From: a virus
Reading direction: 5' to 3' (one strand)
Length of the DNA stretch: 48,095 bases
IMG/VR virus record: IMGVR_UViG_3300015371_000063
Span: 1-48,095 of that record
How positions within the stretch are numbered: position 1 is the stretch's first letter; each line of letters starts with the position of its first letter. Both the position numbers and the translations under genes were made by a program. Below the pieces are notes generated by a model. That model did not search any database. It was not told the origin of the DNA and saw only the letters and a program-made list of their open reading frames with translations. Of the stretch, positions 23,032-30,322 are shown one piece after another.

Positions 23032-23568
23032 CTAAGCCTTACGAAACAACGGCAGCAATTTAACGCCCTCGCTCGGCGCGACGATCGACACCATGAAGCA
23101 CCACAAGGCGAGCGCATCAGCCGAATCGTCATTGCACGGCGCAAAGCCAAGCTCGACGCATCGCCGGAACGTCGCGAGCTTGGCGTCGGCGCTCTTGATC
23201 GCATTGCTGCCGAGGAAAAACCGCCGCACGCTCGCGACCGACGCCTCGCGCACGTCGATGCCGCGATTGTACAGCGTGCCCTCGACCATCGCCGCCAAGC
23301 CCATCAGCGCGCGCACCGTGGTGGTGTTGGTGCGGCCTTCCATGACACTCGGCGCGAGCGGCGCCTCAAACACCACGAGGCGCGGGTTGTGCTGCGCGTG
23401 AAACCGATCGAGCCATTCGCGGCACCCGGCGAAATGCGCGGCCAAGCTGAAACCCCGCCGGGCGAACACGACCGAGCCGTTCTGCGGCACCTCGCCCGGC
23501 GCGCCAATCGCCCATCCGGTGCGCGTCACCGAAAGATCGAGCGCAAGGATCGGGCCGTGCAGTTTCAT
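23032..23568 (-). CDS. RuvC-like Holliday-junction resolvase
   Basis: A 178-residue RNase H-fold nuclease of the phage RuvC-like type: ILALDLSVTRTGWA gives the first catalytic Asp (D11), VVFEAP the second acidic residue (E68), and NDDSADALALW the last Asp pair near 147-151. It should resolve recombination or replication branches before packaging. The ATG at 23568 overlaps the stop of the zinc-finger gene (ATGA). A form extended upstream to 23781 would run over two neighbours and is unlikely. Confidence 0.85.
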   Translation of the reverse strand: MKLHGPILALDLSVTRTGWAIGAPGEVPQNGSVVFARRGFSLAAHFAGCREWLDRFHAQHNPRLVVFEAPLAPSVMEGRTNTTTVRALMGLAAMVEGTLYNRGIDVREASVASVRRFFLGSNAIKSADAKLATFRRCVELGFAPCNDDSADALALWCFMVSIVAPSEGVKLLPLFRKA

Positions 23569-23753
23569 GGCAGCTTCCTTCGTTGCTCGGCCTTTTTGAT
23601 CCGCCAATAATCCGTGTGCTCGCGATGCCAACGGCTGATCTGTTGCTTTTGCCGCGTGGCGCGACATGGCTCGCTGCAAAGCTTGTTGCGATGGCCGACG
23701 CCCGCGAACGGCGCGCCGCAAACCACGCATTTTCGGGTCGTGCGCGCTTTCAT
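23565..23753 (-). CDS. Small zinc-finger protein
   Basis: A 62-residue basic protein with Cys9-x2-Cys12 and Cys26-x3-Cys30, a treble-clef-like zinc knuckle, followed by a basic helix (RQKQQISRWHREHTDYWRIK). Both ends overlap neighbours by ATGA, so it is part of a tight operon. Possible roles are DNA binding or partner to the resolvase. No catalytic HNH residues are evident. Confidence 0.65.
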   Translation of the reverse strand: MKARTTRKCVVCGAPFAGVGHRNKLCSEPCRATRQKQQISRWHREHTDYWRIKKAEQRRKLP

Positions 23754-24073
23754 CCGCCAAGCTCCTTGCGGGTCGCGGCAAGCTCGGCCACCACCGCGCC
23801 GACCAGCGAGCCGGGCGTGCCGTCGGTGTTTTTGGTGAGGGCGCCGGCGACCACGTCGAGCGGCACGCCGTACTGCAACGCCAAGCTCAACAAGATCGCG
23901 CTATCTCTTGCCGCCGCCTCGAAATCGGCACCGATCTTGCCGCCGGAAAGGAACACCTCGCCGGGCGAGCCGTCGGCATAGAACCCGATCGTGACCCGGC
24001 AATCGACCGAGCGGAAATGCAGGCCGAACGTCTCGCAGGCGCGGCGTTGTGGCAGGGCGCGGCGGTCGGTCAT
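23750..24073 (-). CDS. TSCPD-domain protein
   Basis: A 107-residue protein resembling the TSCPD domain found at the C-terminus of class II ribonucleotide reductases: FRSVDCRVTIGFYADGSPGE, VFLSGGKIGADFEAAARDSA, then LALQYGVPLDVVAGAL. The namesake TSCPD loop is replaced by NTDGTPGS. Stand-alone versions are frequent in alphaproteobacterial phages and their role is unclear; no reductase is encoded here. Coupled by overlap with the MT-A70 gene upstream. Confidence 0.75.
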   Translation of the reverse strand: MTDRRALPQRRACETFGLHFRSVDCRVTIGFYADGSPGEVFLSGGKIGADFEAAARDSAILLSLALQYGVPLDVVAGALTKNTDGTPGSLVGAVVAELAATRKELGG

Positions 24074-24930
24074 TCGGCGGCCTCGCTCACCTCATTGCCC
24101 CAAGCATCCCATCCCGGCCGAGGCGGCCCGCGCCGGTTGAGTTCGATTTTTGGCAGGGTCGGGAAATATTGCTCGATCAGTTCAAGGAATTGCTCGGGCT
24201 TTGCCGAATGTTCCTTGCGGGCGATCGTCATCACCGACGCGAATTGGTCGCCCATTGCCGGCGCGGGAATGTCGCCCTTGGTGCCGACAAGCAAAAGCTC
24301 GTGGCGATTTCGAAACCAATAGCCGGTCCCGATATGAACCTTGTCCCAAACCGCATGTGACCGATAGGCAAAGCCCCAAGCCTTGAGCACCTCGATCGCA
24401 ACGTCGAGCAACGGCACGGTGGCCCACAAGAACAACACGCAATCGTCGGCGGTGATGCTCGGCACGTCGCGGGCGGCGATGACCTCGGCCGGGCTTGTCG
24501 GGTAGTGATTATCGGCCGCGCGATCCATTCCGGTTTCCCGGCTGTACGGCTCGAACCGCCACTCGGGATCGGCAACAACAACGCCATATCGCTTTGTCGG
24601 CAAGTCGGCTTGCTTGCTCGCAAGCTCGCGCTCGCGCTCGGCCCGCCGCTCGGCTTTGGTGGTGGGGCTTTTTGCCCCGCTTTCCGGGGCACTTTTCCCC
24701 ACGTCCCGACGAATTGTTTTGTGGTCAACGCCCAACACTTTCGCTGCCTGCCGCTGGCTCATGCCGCTTTCAATGAGCTTGGCCGCCGTCTCGCGCCGCG
24801 CGGCCACCGTCAACCGCAATCGTTCGTGTGTGGTGTGCCCGCCCTCGACGCCCCAATCGACAAGATCGCGGACGTTCGTCAGCAAGCTTCCGGCAATTTT
24901 GGTAAACGCTGCGTCGTGGTCTTTTTTCAT
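24070..24930 (-). CDS. MT-A70 family adenine methyltransferase with HTH
   Basis: A 286-residue protein. The N-terminal part contains a helix-turn-helix (SQRQAAKVLGVDHKTIRRDV, about 58-77). The catalytic domain starts near 113 with GVVVADPEWRF: the usual DPPW motif reads DPEW here (121-124). It continues with NHYPTSPAEV, FLWATVPLLDVAIEVLKAWG, RNRHELLLVGTKGD, and KPEQFLELIEQYFP. The family makes N6-methyladenine in DNA or RNA. The gene overlaps the PD-(D/E)XK gene upstream (ATGA). A restriction-modification-like pair is one reading; a maintenance-type methyltransferase is the other. Confidence 0.88.
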   Translation of the reverse strand: MKKDHDAAFTKIAGSLLTNVRDLVDWGVEGGHTTHERLRLTVAARRETAAKLIESGMSQRQAAKVLGVDHKTIRRDVGKSAPESGAKSPTTKAERRAERERELASKQADLPTKRYGVVVADPEWRFEPYSRETGMDRAADNHYPTSPAEVIAARDVPSITADDCVLFLWATVPLLDVAIEVLKAWGFAYRSHAVWDKVHIGTGYWFRNRHELLLVGTKGDIPAPAMGDQFASVMTIARKEHSAKPEQFLELIEQYFPTLPKIELNRRGPPRPGWDAWGNEVSEAAE

Positions 24931-25634
24931 ATCGACTCCACAAGCTTCGCCAATTCCTCGCGGAAATAATTGTCAACCGCCTGCATTCGTGAAAGCACCG
25001 CCATCCCAAAATGATCGTCCAACTCGTCGGCGCATAACGTCATTGGCCCCTTAACCGAGCGGCGGCCGTAGTAAAAAATGATCCGCGCTTGCGCTGATGT
25101 TGGATGAAAGCCACGCTGTTCCGCGTAGCTCTTGAGCAGCAATTGCACGCAATGCAAATCGCGCTTGATCTGTCGGGTTTTGCCGGCGTCGTGTAGGCCA
25201 AACCCGCGTTTAATTTCATAAGCCGAAATCGTTTGCTCGACGTGGTCAAACACAACGATAAGGTCGATTTGAATCGTTCGCTTGCATTGCCCATAAGGCA
25301 ACGTCGTCAACAGTGAATCGGTATAGCTTTGACCGTTGGCGATACTTTCGGCTTCCGGCGAAATGGCAAACTTGGATTCGCGCCAAACCTGAAATCGATT
25401 GCTGCCCGCGAGGCTCGCGCGTAAGGCTTCCTCGATGATGCGTCCGTGCCGCTTTTTTGCCGATTCAAAAATACTTGTCCGAACCGAATCCTTTTCGCCG
25501 AGCAATGGATCGGTCCTGAAATTTGCAACGCGCAATCTCAGCACTTGTTGATCGACAAACGGCCGCATTGCGCCCATGAAATTCATCAGGTCCGCGCCGT
25601 TGAGAACGGCCTGCAATGCGGAAATGTCCGTCAT
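24927..25634 (-). CDS. PD-(D/E)XK nuclease-like protein
   Basis: A 235-residue protein with a recognisable PD-(D/E)XK core: GRIIEEAL (Glu near 68), IQIDLIVVF with Asp124, and AYEIKRG with Glu140-x-Lys142, then a helix with basic residues. No named family is evident. It starts 3 bp from the GapR-like stop and overlaps the adenine methyltransferase start by 4 bp, so the two are probably made together. It could be a restriction enzyme paired with that methyltransferase, a host-DNA degrading nuclease, or a recombination nuclease. Confidence 0.65.
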   Translation of the reverse strand: MTDISALQAVLNGADLMNFMGAMRPFVDQQVLRLRVANFRTDPLLGEKDSVRTSIFESAKKRHGRIIEEALRASLAGSNRFQVWRESKFAISPEAESIANGQSYTDSLLTTLPYGQCKRTIQIDLIVVFDHVEQTISAYEIKRGFGLHDAGKTRQIKRDLHCVQLLLKSYAEQRGFHPTSAQARIIFYYGRRSVKGPMTLCADELDDHFGMAVLSRMQAVDNYFREELAKLVESI

Positions 25635-25637
25635 CGC

Positions 25638-26027
25638 TCATGCTTCCGGCTGCGGTTGTTGCTCGCCGTTGTCGCGGACGCGGGCCATGCGATGTTCGAA
25701 CAGCGGCAGATCGGCGGCGTCGCCGAATGCTTCCGCAAGCATTTGCACCGTCTCGCGCTGGTCTTGCTCAAGATCGGCCAGCACCTTGCGCGCCGCCTCA
25801 AGCTTCACCCGCGCGGTGACGAACTTGCGCAATTCCTTTTTCGGAACGCCGCGCCCGTCGGCCTCGTCGTACACCGCGCCGATGCGGTCGCGAATGTCGC
25901 GGCAGCGTTTCATGTAAACGCCGCGCTCGTGATCGAGGTCGGAAAAGTAACCCTCGATCTTGTAAACCAGGTTTTGCACGACTTCGGTGTTAAAGCCGTT
26001 CGGAATGTCGCTTGCGTCTCGGGCCAT
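25638..26027 (-). CDS. GapR-like (DUF2312) nucleoid-binding protein
   Basis: A 129-residue mostly helical protein. The stretch KIEGYFSDLDHERGVYMKRC through DRIGAVYDEADGRGVPKKEL and KFVTARV follows the DUF2312/GapR layout ('riE.le.ek..i..di.ev..eak..G.d.k.lR.ivrlr'). GapR binds overtwisted AT-rich DNA in alphaproteobacteria. The phage form is longer at both ends, with a C-terminal acidic helix. It might replace or interfere with host GapR. The ATG overlaps the stop of the Cro-like gene (TGATG). Confidence 0.7.
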   Translation of the reverse strand: MARDASDIPNGFNTEVVQNLVYKIEGYFSDLDHERGVYMKRCRDIRDRIGAVYDEADGRGVPKKELRKFVTARVKLEAARKVLADLEQDQRETVQMLAEAFGDAADLPLFEHRMARVRDNGEQQPQPEA

Positions 26028-26266
26028 CAGGCGCGCTCCCGGTTGCGTGGATAAAGATCGGGCCGGATTCGGTGGCGCGGGATTTTGAGCAACGTTTCAA
26101 GCGGCATGACGTATTCCGCCGGCACGCGCTTCCATCGCCACACCGCCGGCCGCGAAATGCCAAGCTCGCGGGCGAGCCGCGCCGCCGTGCCGCGCTCGCG
26201 CCGAACCAATTTCAACACCGGATCGAAATCCCGCACGTCCGGCGGGCGGCGACCGTCTCGCGCCAT
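26027..26266 (-). CDS. Cro/YdaS-like DNA-binding regulator
   Basis: A 79-residue basic protein with a helix-turn-helix of the YdaS/Cro type: TAARLARELGISRPAVWRWK followed by VPAEYVMPLETLLKIPRHRI, the signature ending of this family. It is the first gene leftward from the control region, a place typical of an early regulator. It should bind operators in 26267-26605, including the GTTACGGTT sites, and repress one or both divergent promoters. Confidence 0.8.
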   Translation of the reverse strand: MARDGRRPPDVRDFDPVLKLVRRERGTAARLARELGISRPAVWRWKRVPAEYVMPLETLLKIPRHRIRPDLYPRNRERA

Positions 26267-26303
26267 AGCTGCCTCGCGTAATTTTTTGTGACGTGCCGAC
26301 GTT

Positions 26304-26328
26304 GTTACGGTTTCACAATACCGTCAAC
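26304..26328. promoter_or_regulatory. Operator-like dyad with GTTACGG half-sites
   Basis: GTTACGGT (26304-26311) faces ACCGTCAAC (26320-26328), whose reverse complement is GTTGACGGT, around 8 A/T-rich bases. The imperfect dyad, about 25 bp, suits a dimeric helix-turn-helix protein. It lies 38 bp upstream of the Cro-like start codon. Confidence 0.55.
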
Positions 26329-26426
26329 GGTGGCGAGACAACCGGGAACAAGCTGGAACAACAAAGTCTGTAAAAAACAAATGCAGACAAAAAAATTTCG
26401 CGATGCGAAGCGTATGGTGTAGCGCG

Positions 26427-26435
26427 AACCGTAAC
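26427..26435. promoter_or_regulatory. Second GTTACGGTT site (reverse orientation)
   Basis: AACCGTAAC is the reverse complement of GTTACGGTT. It lies 115 bp from the first site in the same control region. Just after it comes TTGTGT...TAATTAT, which could be promoter elements for the rightward operon. Confidence 0.45.
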
Positions 26436-26468
26436 GTTGTGTTTCTAATTATGGGCGCCGCGCGGTGT

Positions 26469-26520
26469 GCGGCCCCGGTGCCGACCAATCACGCGAACGC
26501 TTTGGTCCAGCCGGGGCCGC
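26469..26520 (+). ncRNA. Strong stem-loop in leader of recombination operon
   Basis: GCGGCCCCGG (26469-26478) pairs perfectly with CCGGGGCCGC (26511-26520). Inside it GACCAA (26483-26488) pairs with TTGGTC (26502-26507), leaving a small internal loop and a 13-base apical loop. There is no U-run after it, so it is not a simple terminator. Two nested perfect stems in the 5' leader suggest an RNA control element or protein-binding site. Confidence 0.5.
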
Positions 26521-26605
26521 CTCCCACGCCCGCCACCAACAATCCCACCGGGGAATTCCCCCATCGACGTTCGTTGTGCGCGCGTTCTGCGCGAACGGGT
26601 AAGCC

Positions 26606-27547
26606 ATGTCGACGGTCGAGCGTATCAATCTCTCCCAATTGACCCGCGAGCAACAAAACGAATTGGCGCGCGGCTATGTGACCGGCACCGGCATTTCGGC
26701 AACGCCGCTGGTGAACTGCAACCGCTTCAAAACGCCCTTACGATTTTACCACGAGTTCATCGGCGACCTCGATTTGCCGCCGCAAAAAGAAACCGGCGCG
26801 ATGATCCGGGGCCGCTTTTTCGAGCCGGCGGTCGGCGTCGCGCTGGTCGAGGCGCGGCCCGACTTACGGATTGAAAAGGCTAACGTTTTCCTCTGCGACA
26901 AGGCACGCCGGTTCGGCGGTCGGCCGGATTATTTCCTGCACGGCGACAAGCGCGGCATCGGCATCGGCGAGTTCAAGACCGCAAAGCCGTCGGTCTGGCA
27001 GCGGCTTTATGGCGAGCCCGGCGTGGCGCCGCTCGACGTGGTGGCGCAGACGCTTTGGTATGCAATGCTGGCCGAGGCGGCTTATGGCCTGATCGCCGCG
27101 CTCAATTGCGATCCTGATGCCCCCGCGCTCGCGATTGTCGAGGTGCCGCGCCATCCGGCGGCCGAGGCGAGGCTGATTAGGGCCGCCGAGGATTTCCTTG
27201 AGCACGTCGACAAGCGGCGCGAGCCGTCGGCCACCTATGGCCCCGACCGCGAATTGCTTAACGCGATTTATCCACGCGAGCAAAAGGGCGCGTCGATCGA
27301 CCTTGGCCACGACAACGAATTGATAGCGGCGCTGCACGAGCGCGCCGAATTGAAAGACCGGATCAAGCGGGCCGAGACGCGCTGCGACGAAATCGAAACG
27401 CTCGTCAAAGACAAGATGCGCGAGGCTTCGCGCATCGACGGCCTCGATGAGTTCAAGGTCACTTGGAAACTCGAGCATCGCAACGAATACACCGTCGCGG
27501 CTCGCGACACGCGCGTTCTGCGGATTCTCGATCGTCGCGACGCATAA
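26606..27547 (+). CDS. YqaJ-type (lambda-exo-like) recombination exonuclease
   Basis: A 313-residue PD-(D/E)XK exonuclease. GAMIRGRFFEPAV gives the early Glu, GGRPDYFLHG the catalytic Asp, and GIGEFKTAK the E-x-K pair. The stretch VVAQTLWYAMLAEAAYGLIA is the Q/Y-containing helix that follows. The C-terminal part is a coiled coil (RAELKDRIKRAETRCDEIET). It digests DNA ends to give single strands for the RecT-like protein encoded next, forming a two-component recombination system. Early plus-strand operon, first gene. Confidence 0.88.
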   Translation: MSTVERINLSQLTREQQNELARGYVTGTGISATPLVNCNRFKTPLRFYHEFIGDLDLPPQKETGAMIRGRFFEPAVGVALVEARPDLRIEKANVFLCDKARRFGGRPDYFLHGDKRGIGIGEFKTAKPSVWQRLYGEPGVAPLDVVAQTLWYAMLAEAAYGLIAALNCDPDAPALAIVEVPRHPAAEARLIRAAEDFLEHVDKRREPSATYGPDRELLNAIYPREQKGASIDLGHDNELIAALHERAELKDRIKRAETRCDEIETLVKDKMREASRIDGLDEFKVTWKLEHRNEYTVAARDTRVLRILDRRDA

Positions 27548-27563
27548 AGGGAAAGGGATCAAA

Positions 27564-28592
27564 ATGAACGACGCGCCGAACCCGCATCCGCTCACCGTCA
27601 TTTCGAAACAACTCGATGACCGCACCGTGACCTATGCCAAGTCGTTGCCGGCGCATTATCCGGTCGAGCGTTTCAAGCGCGACATTATTTCGGCGCTCGC
27701 CAGCAATCCCGACTTGGTCACTTGTGACCGGGCAAGCCTTTTCAATTCGGTGAACCGCATGGCCGGCATTGGCTTGCGGGTCGACGGCCGCCAAGCCGCG
27801 CTCGTGCCGTTCCGTGATCGCGATCGCGGCATGATCGCGGTGCCGATGATCATGGTGGCGGGCTGGCTCACTTTGTTCCGCAACAGCGGGCAATTCAAGC
27901 AAGTCGCGGTCGAGGTCGTGCGCATCGGCGACGAATTCGATTATTTCATCGACAACGACGGGCCGCACGTCGTTCACCGCCCCGCCGGCAGCGACAAGCC
28001 ATTGAGCAAGGCTTATGCGCTCGCCATTACCAAGGACGGCGGCGTTTTCATTGAGGTGATGACGGCGGCGCAAATCGAGAAGCGCCGCAACGTGAGCCGC
28101 GCCAAGGATGGACCGATGTGGCGCGGTTGGTATGACGAGGCGGCCAAAAAGACCGTGTTGCGTTCATTGCTCAAGCTCGTGCCGTTGTCGTCCGACGATC
28201 TCGATCGGCTCGACCGCGTCGACGACGACGAGACGACATTCGAATCCGCGCCTTTGCCGCCCGAGCCGACCGAGCCGCGCAAAAAGTTAAGCGTTGCGTC
28301 GGCATTGGACAAGCTCGGCGGCGAAGCTCCGGGCGACGTGGTCGACGTTGAGGCGTCACCTACACCCCCGACGGAAACGTCGGCCGCGTCCCCGGAGTCC
28401 GATTCCAAGGAACCAGCACCGGATTTGCTCTCCGATCACGTTCGCCGGCGCGCGACTATGCTCGCCGCGGCGCAAGAGCGCGGCAAACAGGCTCGGGTCG
28501 AGGGTTTGCACAAGCGCGCGCTGCCGCCGGAATACCGCGAGGCCGGGCGCGAGGCCGAGGCCGAGGCGTGGCGCAAGGGATGGGACTCGTAA
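27564..28592 (+). CDS. recT: RecT-family single-strand annealing protein
   Basis: A 342-residue protein of the RecT/Bet type: ALASNPDLVTCDRASLFNSV, AGIGLRVDGRQAALVPFRDR, PMIMVAGWLTLFRNSGQFK and KKTVLRSLLKLVPLS match the conserved central fold. The C-terminal third is acidic and Pro/Ser-rich, then helical and Arg/Ala/Glu-rich, probably for oligomer or SSB contacts. The ATG at 27564 has AAAGGGATCAAA before it and lies 16 bp after the exonuclease stop. An upstream extension would overlap that gene. Confidence 0.9.
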   Translation: MNDAPNPHPLTVISKQLDDRTVTYAKSLPAHYPVERFKRDIISALASNPDLVTCDRASLFNSVNRMAGIGLRVDGRQAALVPFRDRDRGMIAVPMIMVAGWLTLFRNSGQFKQVAVEVVRIGDEFDYFIDNDGPHVVHRPAGSDKPLSKAYALAITKDGGVFIEVMTAAQIEKRRNVSRAKDGPMWRGWYDEAAKKTVLRSLLKLVPLSSDDLDRLDRVDDDETTFESAPLPPEPTEPRKKLSVASALDKLGGEAPGDVVDVEASPTPPTETSAASPESDSKEPAPDLLSDHVRRRATMLAAAQERGKQARVEGLHKRALPPEYREAGREAEAEAWRKGWDS

Positions 28593-28807
28593 TGGCGCGA
28601 CGGCTTGCCAGCGTAACCGACGCGCTCGCTTACGGCCGCAAGCTGTGCGGCGGCAAGTTCAGCCGCGTCACGCTTTACCGGTTGCTGCGACAAAAGCGGA
28701 TCGTCGGTTATGCGCACCTCAACCGCACCACCTTGATCGACCTCGACAGCATCGATCGCTATGTCAAATCGCTGCCGCTGGTCGATCTTACGGAGGAACG
28801 CAAATGA
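28592..28807 (+). CDS. Small helix-turn-helix (excisionase-like) protein
   Basis: A 71-residue basic protein, ASVTDALAYGRKLCGGKFSR then VTLYRLLRQKRIVGYAHLNR and LIDLDSIDRYVKSL. The pattern of a helix, turn and recognition helix followed by 'r..yidl.sid.y' resembles MerR/excisionase-type winged helices in phage. It overlaps the RecT stop by 1 bp. It could be a directionality factor for the integrase or an early regulator; it does not sit beside the integrase. Confidence 0.6.
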   Translation: MARRLASVTDALAYGRKLCGGKFSRVTLYRLLRQKRIVGYAHLNRTTLIDLDSIDRYVKSLPLVDLTEERK

Positions 28808-29163
28808 GTGACGACATAAACCACGCAATCGCATTGCCCGAGTCGCGCAAGGCGGCGGTGACCCAGGCGGCCGCGTATTATCAAGAGGTGCATCAGAAAA
28901 ACGAGGAACTCGACGCCGAGGTGGCGCGACTCAAGGTCGAGCTTGCCGGCTACAAGGTCACCGTCGAGGTGTTGCAAGCGCAATTGAACGATGCCGAGTC
29001 CAAGGTCGCGACCGCAATGGCGACGGTCGACCAGCACAAGGCGGCACGGCTCGAATTCGAAGCGCTGTTCGTGTCGTGCCAAGCGCTGTTTCGCACGTTC
29101 AAGATTCCGAATGCGCCGACGGTGCGCGAGCTTCAAGAGCAAGCCGACGGGGTCGACCGATGA
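28804..29163 (+). CDS. Coiled-coil hypothetical protein
   Basis: A 119-residue protein with a heptad-rich helix spanning about residues 30-95 (NEELDAEVARLKVELAGYKV then LQAQLNDAESKVATAMATVD). No recognised family. ATG at 28804 overlaps the previous stop (ATGA) and follows GGAGG, a strong ribosome site. Embedded in the early operon, so an accessory to recombination or replication is plausible. Confidence 0.7.
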   Translation: MSDDINHAIALPESRKAAVTQAAAYYQEVHQKNEELDAEVARLKVELAGYKVTVEVLQAQLNDAESKVATAMATVDQHKAARLEFEALFVSCQALFRTFKIPNAPTVRELQEQADGVDR

Positions 29164-29348
29164 AAGCGACCATCGAGGTCAAAGACCGCCGCGAGGCCGA
29201 GGATATTCGGAACGGCCTTGCCGACCCGACCACGCGCGCCTTTGTTGTCGTCATGGGCGCGCTTTCGACCTTGTCGAGCGACCGCGCCAAAAAGCGCGTG
29301 TTGCAATTCGTCACCGACTATTTCGACGAGGAACAGGAAAAAACCTGA
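29160..29348 (+). CDS. Small hypothetical protein
   Basis: A 62-residue acidic protein, MKATIEVKDRREAEDIRNGL then TRAFVVVMGALSTLSSDRAK, ending in an acidic helix. It overlaps the previous gene by ATGA and touches the next by 1 bp. The layout of a beta strand and two helices is common in phage early proteins whose function is unknown. Confidence 0.65.
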   Translation: MKATIEVKDRREAEDIRNGLADPTTRAFVVVMGALSTLSSDRAKKRVLQFVTDYFDEEQEKT

Positions 29349-29872
29349 TGCGGTGGCTCGCGCTCGCGGCGTTGCTGCTTTCGGCGACGTTCGCGCAAGC
29401 CGCCGAACCGAAATGCCGAACGCTGCGGGAGGCCCGCGCCATGTGGCCCGGTGTTTATTTGAGTTGGTACCGCGACAAAGAACGGCGGCGGTGCTGGTCC
29501 AATTCGCGCGGCCGGAACACCGCGCGAGTCGTTCGCATTCGGGAGGGCGTGCGCGCGATGGGAACCGAACCGGCACCGCCGCCACCGTCGATGATGCCGC
29601 TTTCGGCGGCGGCGATAGACTTGCTCGCCGAGCTTATGCGCAAGCCGCCCGAGCCGCCGCCATTTCCCGACGTGTCGGCTTGGGACGCCTGGATTGCCAA
29701 GATCGAGGCGGCCGAGCCGGCCCCGATCTATTCGACGTTCGCCGGCGAGCCGCCCGACGAATGGCCGCTCGACGAGCGCCCGCCAGGTTTGGCGCGAATT
29801 TGGTTGCTCGCGGCCACCTTGGCGGCGGCGGTCGCGGTGTTCGTCGGCTTGTGGCAGCGGAGGGCTTGGTAA
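29348..29872 (+). CDS. Exported or membrane-anchored protein with signal peptide and C-terminal TM helix
   Basis: A 174-residue protein. Residues 1-20 are a signal peptide (WLALAALLLSATFAQAA), followed by a short Cys/Arg/Trp-rich section (YLSWYRDKERRRCWSNSRGR), a Pro-rich acidic middle and a C-terminal membrane helix (IWLLAATLAAAVAVFVGLW) with a basic end. The body would lie in the periplasm. Early expression and this layout suit an envelope role such as superinfection exclusion, but nothing in the sequence proves it. Confidence 0.65.
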   Translation: MRWLALAALLLSATFAQAAEPKCRTLREARAMWPGVYLSWYRDKERRRCWSNSRGRNTARVVRIREGVRAMGTEPAPPPPSMMPLSAAAIDLLAELMRKPPEPPPFPDVSAWDAWIAKIEAAEPAPIYSTFAGEPPDEWPLDERPPGLARIWLLAATLAAAVAVFVGLWQRRAW

Positions 29873-30093
29873 TGACGCGACTCGAAGAAATCAAATTCCG
29901 TGCTCTTTTGGTCGTGCTCGACGCAATCGACACCGTGTTGCGCGAGGAATTGCAAATCAATCGGAAAACATGGGTGCTGGACAAACACTTGCCGGATTTC
30001 CTGCCGGCGCTCGACCGAACAATCGAGGCCGCAATGCGCGAAGTTTACGACCTAATGCCCGAGGCAATCGCCCAACAGATAGAAACCGCATGA
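29872..30093 (+). CDS. Small hypothetical protein
   Basis: A 73-residue helical protein (RLEEIKFRALLVVLDAIDTV then LDRTIEAAMREVYDLMPEAI). It overlaps the membrane-protein stop by 1 bp. No family recognised; the amphipathic helices suggest a small oligomer. Confidence 0.6.
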   Translation: MTRLEEIKFRALLVVLDAIDTVLREELQINRKTWVLDKHLPDFLPALDRTIEAAMREVYDLMPEAIAQQIETA

Positions 30094-30112
30094 GCAAACA
30101 GGGAGTCACGCC

Positions 30113-30322
30113 ATGACCATCGACGCGCTCAGTATGGAACGTTCCCGCGATTTGCAGACCGAACTTGGCGCGATGCTCGATCGGTTTCACGTCGCCGGCC
30201 TGTCGCCGCAATCGATCCTCGAGGTGTTGGCGTGCGAGTCCGAACTCTGGAATATGCGTTTCGCGCGCGACGGCCAGAAATCGGCGCAAATCAAAATAGC
30301 GCACGAGCGCGAGCAAGCATGA
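30113..30322 (+). CDS. Small hypothetical protein
   Basis: A 69-residue helical protein, MTIDALSMERSRDLQTELGA. GGGAG lies 8 bases before the ATG. Between it and the previous gene is an 8-codon frame (30090-30116, MSKQGVTP) overlapping both neighbours, which might serve as a coupling peptide but is too short to defend. Function unknown. Confidence 0.6.
   Translation: MTIDALSMERSRDLQTELGAMLDRFHVAGLSPQSILEVLACESELWNMRFARDGQKSAQIKIAHEREQA

Larger units (their letters stand above)
26267..26605. promoter_or_regulatory. Divergent control region between regulator and recombination operon
   Basis: About 340 bases separate the leftward Cro-like gene from the rightward exonuclease gene. The left half is markedly A/T-rich for this genome (26330-26400) and should hold the promoters, though I cannot place -35/-10 boxes with certainty. 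It contains two GTTACGGTT sites in opposite orientation (26304 and 26427) and a strong hairpin at 26469-26520. A plus-strand frame over 26403-26642 is Pro/Arg-rich and not credible as a gene. Confidence 0.7.

Noticed and set aside
26403-26642. Plus-strand frame of 79 codons over the control region
   Set aside because: Overlaps the hairpin and the exonuclease start; composition (Pro, Arg, Asn) is that of untranslated GC-rich DNA.
30090-30116. Eight-codon frame MSKQGVTP
   Set aside because: Too short to support; could be a coupling peptide, but nothing beyond overlap suggests translation.
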